Below the pieces are notes generated by a model. It was not told the DNA's origin. It ran no database searches and saw nothing but the letters and a program-made list of their open reading frames with translations. Of a stretch of 33,437 nt of DNA, positions 32,067 through 33,437 are shown piece after piece. This stretch comes from Phocaeicola_A sp045545095. Lineage in GTDB: Bacteria; Bacteroidota; Bacteroidia; Bacteroidales; Bacteroidaceae. The stretch spans positions 1-33,437 of the forward strand of contig JAZQAG010000011.1 in NCBI GenBank assembly GCA_045545095.1. Reading direction: 5' to 3'. Position numbers and translations under genes: made by a program. Positions within the stretch are counted from its first letter, which is position 1. The number at the start of each line of letters is the position of its first letter.

Positions 32067-33155
32067 ATGGAAAAGATTATATTGACAGGTGATCGTCCGA
32101 CCGGTCGTTTGCATTTGGGACATTTCGTAGGCTCTCTGAAGCGTCGCGTGGAATTGCAAGAATCTGGTGCTTACGACAAGATTTTTGTAATGATAGCCGA
32201 TGCTCAGGCATTGACGGATAATGCCGATAACCCTGAGAAAATTCGTCAGAATATTATTGAAGTAGCTTTGGATTATTTGTCATGTGGGCTTGATCCTGAA
32301 AAAACTACAATCTTTATTCAATCTCAGGTGCCAGAGTTGTGTGAATTGGCTTTCTATTATATGAATTTGGTGACTGTGTCGCGCCTTCAACGCAATCCGA
32401 CAGTGAAGACGGAGATTCAGATGCGCAACTTTGAAACAAGTATTCCTGTTGGTTTCTTCACCTACCCTATTAGTCAGGCCAGTGATATTACAGCTTTCAA
32501 GGCAACGACAGTACCTGTCGGAGAAGACCAGAAACCTATGTTGGAGCAGACGCGTGAAATAGTCAACAGGTTCAATTATATTTATGGTGAAACCTTGGTT
32601 GAGCCTGAAATACTATTGCCTGATAATGCCGCTTGTTTGCGTTTGCCTGGTACCGATGGCAAGGCTAAGATGAGCAAATCATTGGGAAATTGTATTTATC
32701 TTTCTGATACGGCTGAGGATGTGCGTAAGAAGATTATGAGTATGTACACAGATCCGACTCACATTCGGGTAGAGGACCCTGGAAAGATTGAAGGAAATAC
32801 CGTTTTCACTTATTTGGATGCTTTCTGCCAACCAGATTCTTTTGAGAAATATTTGCCTGACTATCCTAATCTTGATGCATTGAAAGAACACTATCAGCGT
32901 GGTGGATTAGGAGATGTGAAGGTGAAGAAATTCTTGAACTCCATTCTTCAGGAAATTCTGGAACCGATACGTCAGCGCCGTAAAGAGTATGAACAGAATA
33001 TACCTGCCGTGTATGAAATCTTGAAGCATGGATGCGAGGAAGCGCGCAAGAAAGCAGCCATTACCCTTTCAGAGGTGAGACATGCTATGCGTATAGATTA
33101 TTTTGACGATGTAGAATTGATAAAAGAACATACAGAGAAGTTCATGAATAAATAA
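32067..33155 (+). CDS. trpS: Tryptophanyl-tRNA synthetase
   Basis: This class I synthetase charges tRNA-Trp with tryptophan in the cytoplasm. The start at MEKIILTGDRPTGRLHLGHF (32067) matches the family N-terminus; the ATG at 32052 would add five residues and is less likely. The 362 residues show the HIGH-type motif GRLHLGHFVGS and the tryptophan pocket region FFTYPISQASDITAFKA. VPVGEDQKPMLEQTREI and the KMSKS motif in KAKMSKSLGNCIYLSD follow. Length is typical. It stands alone between the sRNA candidate and a long hairpin element. Confidence 0.97.
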   Translation: MEKIILTGDRPTGRLHLGHFVGSLKRRVELQESGAYDKIFVMIADAQALTDNADNPEKIRQNIIEVALDYLSCGLDPEKTTIFIQSQVPELCELAFYYMNLVTVSRLQRNPTVKTEIQMRNFETSIPVGFFTYPISQASDITAFKATTVPVGEDQKPMLEQTREIVNRFNYIYGETLVEPEILLPDNAACLRLPGTDGKAKMSKSLGNCIYLSDTAEDVRKKIMSMYTDPTHIRVEDPGKIEGNTVFTYLDAFCQPDSFEKYLPDYPNLDALKEHYQRGGLGDVKVKKFLNSILQEILEPIRQRRKEYEQNIPAVYEILKHGCEEARKKAAITLSEVRHAMRIDYFDDVELIKEHTEKFMNK

Positions 33156-33177
33156 TAAAAATAAAAATAGAAATTCT

Positions 33178-33262
33178 TTTAGGCGCGGATTGCGCAGGTG
33201 TACGACTGTTTTATCCTATTTCTTAGGTAAATATAGACAAACCTGTGTGATTCGCGCCTAAA
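33178..33262 (+). repeat. 22-bp-stem hairpin element after trpS
   Basis: Arms 33178-33199 and 33241-33262 pair along all 22 positions on the plus-strand RNA, with 18 Watson-Crick and 4 G-U pairs, around a 41-nt loop. The loop holds a further CCTA/TAGG hairpin. The outer ten pairs (TTTAGGCGCG) are perfect. There is no T tract after it. It begins 22 bp after the trpS stop, so it lies in the trpS 3' UTR. It may be an interspersed palindromic element or a 3' end-stabilising structure. Confidence 0.75.
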
Positions 33263-33368
33263 TCTTTAAATGACAATATAAGGGTTTGTGCAATAAAAAA
33301 GAGGGTGTGTCAAAATGATGCGCCCTCATTTATTATATCACAAAGCCCCTACTTTCACAAGCTGGGGC

Positions 33369-33399
33369 TTTGATATATCCTAAAGTTTTTGTATCTTTA
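33369..33399 (+). promoter_or_regulatory. Promoter of the putative transposase gene
   Basis: TTTG (33369-33372) and TATCTTTA (33392-33399) are separated by 19 nt, close to the Bacteroides consensus. The ATG follows 17 nt later at 33417. The -33 box overlaps the 3' arm of the 8-bp hairpin. Confidence 0.55.
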
Positions 33400-33416
33400 G
33401 GCATAGTAAATACATT

Positions 33417-33437
33417 ATGGCAAAGATACACTTTCAT
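33417..33437 (+). CDS. Transposase N-terminus (partial)
   Basis: Only seven codons are in the window: Met-Ala-Lys-Ile-His-Phe-His. The start MAKIHF is like that of IS1182-type transposases of Bacteroides as I remember them, and its position after the promoter and terminal repeat fits. The evidence is too short for a firm call. Confidence 0.4.

Larger units (their letters stand above)
33301..33437 (+). mobile_element. Left end of an insertion sequence, cut by the window edge
   Basis: The sequence gagggtgtgtcaaaatg at 33301 resembles terminal inverted repeats of Bacteroides IS1182-like elements. It is followed by a 7-bp hairpin (33301-33307 with 33321-33327, one wobble). An 8-bp hairpin AAAGCCCC/GGGGCTTT (33342-33349 with 33364-33371) follows, as used by ISs to block incoming transcription, then a promoter and an ATG. 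The right end and target duplication are outside the window, so the family assignment is from memory. Confidence 0.55.

Noticed and set aside
1..33437. tRNA or rRNA genes, phage genes, toxin-antitoxin pair, restriction system
   Set aside because: Looked for by eye on both strands; no supporting motif or fold was found. A tRNAscan or HMM search could still reveal something missed.

Overview
The window looks like chromosomal DNA of a Bacteroidales gut bacterium (Bacteroides/Phocaeicola/Prevotella type). The grounds are: many promoters with the Bacteroides -33 TTTG / -7 TAnnTTTG layout; a short primary sigma factor without region 1.1; secreted proteins with Bacteroidetes-style signal peptides; RNase P RNA of the usual bacterial type; and a run of plant-polysaccharide enzymes. 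No tRNA, rRNA, CRISPR array or phage gene was found.

Layout. (1) 1-13541 is mostly housekeeping: a 22-bp tandem repeat; ppdK (-); a 23S rRNA uracil methyltransferase, an RluA-type pseudouridine synthase and a ComF-type phosphoribosyltransferase (+); rpoD with a small secreted protein behind it (-); an HtrA/DegP protease (-); rnpB followed directly by a YihY/BrkB membrane protein (+); then a nitroreductase, riboflavin synthase and a zinc-less sirtuin (-). (2) 13607-26359 is a pectin-directed carbohydrate cluster: a PL1-type pectate lyase (-) divergent from GH53 endo-galactanase and GH43 (+); an AraC-family regulator (-); a tandem pair of DUF1593 nucleoside-hydrolase-like proteins and a second PL1 lyase (+); then a protein with a GH97 N-terminal-type domain joined to an apparent beta-barrel, and a GH28. 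No SusC/SusD pair is present, so import of the products must be encoded elsewhere. (3) 26338-31705 is sensing and homeostasis: free methionine-R-sulfoxide reductase (-); a LytS-type histidine kinase and LytTR regulator behind a structured leader; a hemerythrin-like protein translationally coupled to a LuxR regulator with a pseudo-receiver; and a CorA transporter. (4) 31706-33437 holds a candidate small RNA, trpS, a 22-bp-stem RNA-like hairpin, and the left end of an insertion sequence cut by the window edge.

How they work together. The lyases and GH28 would cut the pectin backbone, and GH53 and GH43 would cut galactan and arabinan-like side chains. The DUF1593 pair and the GH97N-barrel protein are the unexplained members. 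The AraC protein is the only local regulator.

The most unusual observations are: a structured ~110-nt leader RNA ending in an intrinsic terminator just ahead of the histidine kinase; an interspersed micro-repeat family found between genes and also translated in frame inside the GH43 gene; a strand-asymmetric 22-bp hairpin after trpS; a candidate sRNA between corA and trpS; and the GH97N-barrel protein. All functional statements come from reading the sequence and from family knowledge; no database search was run.
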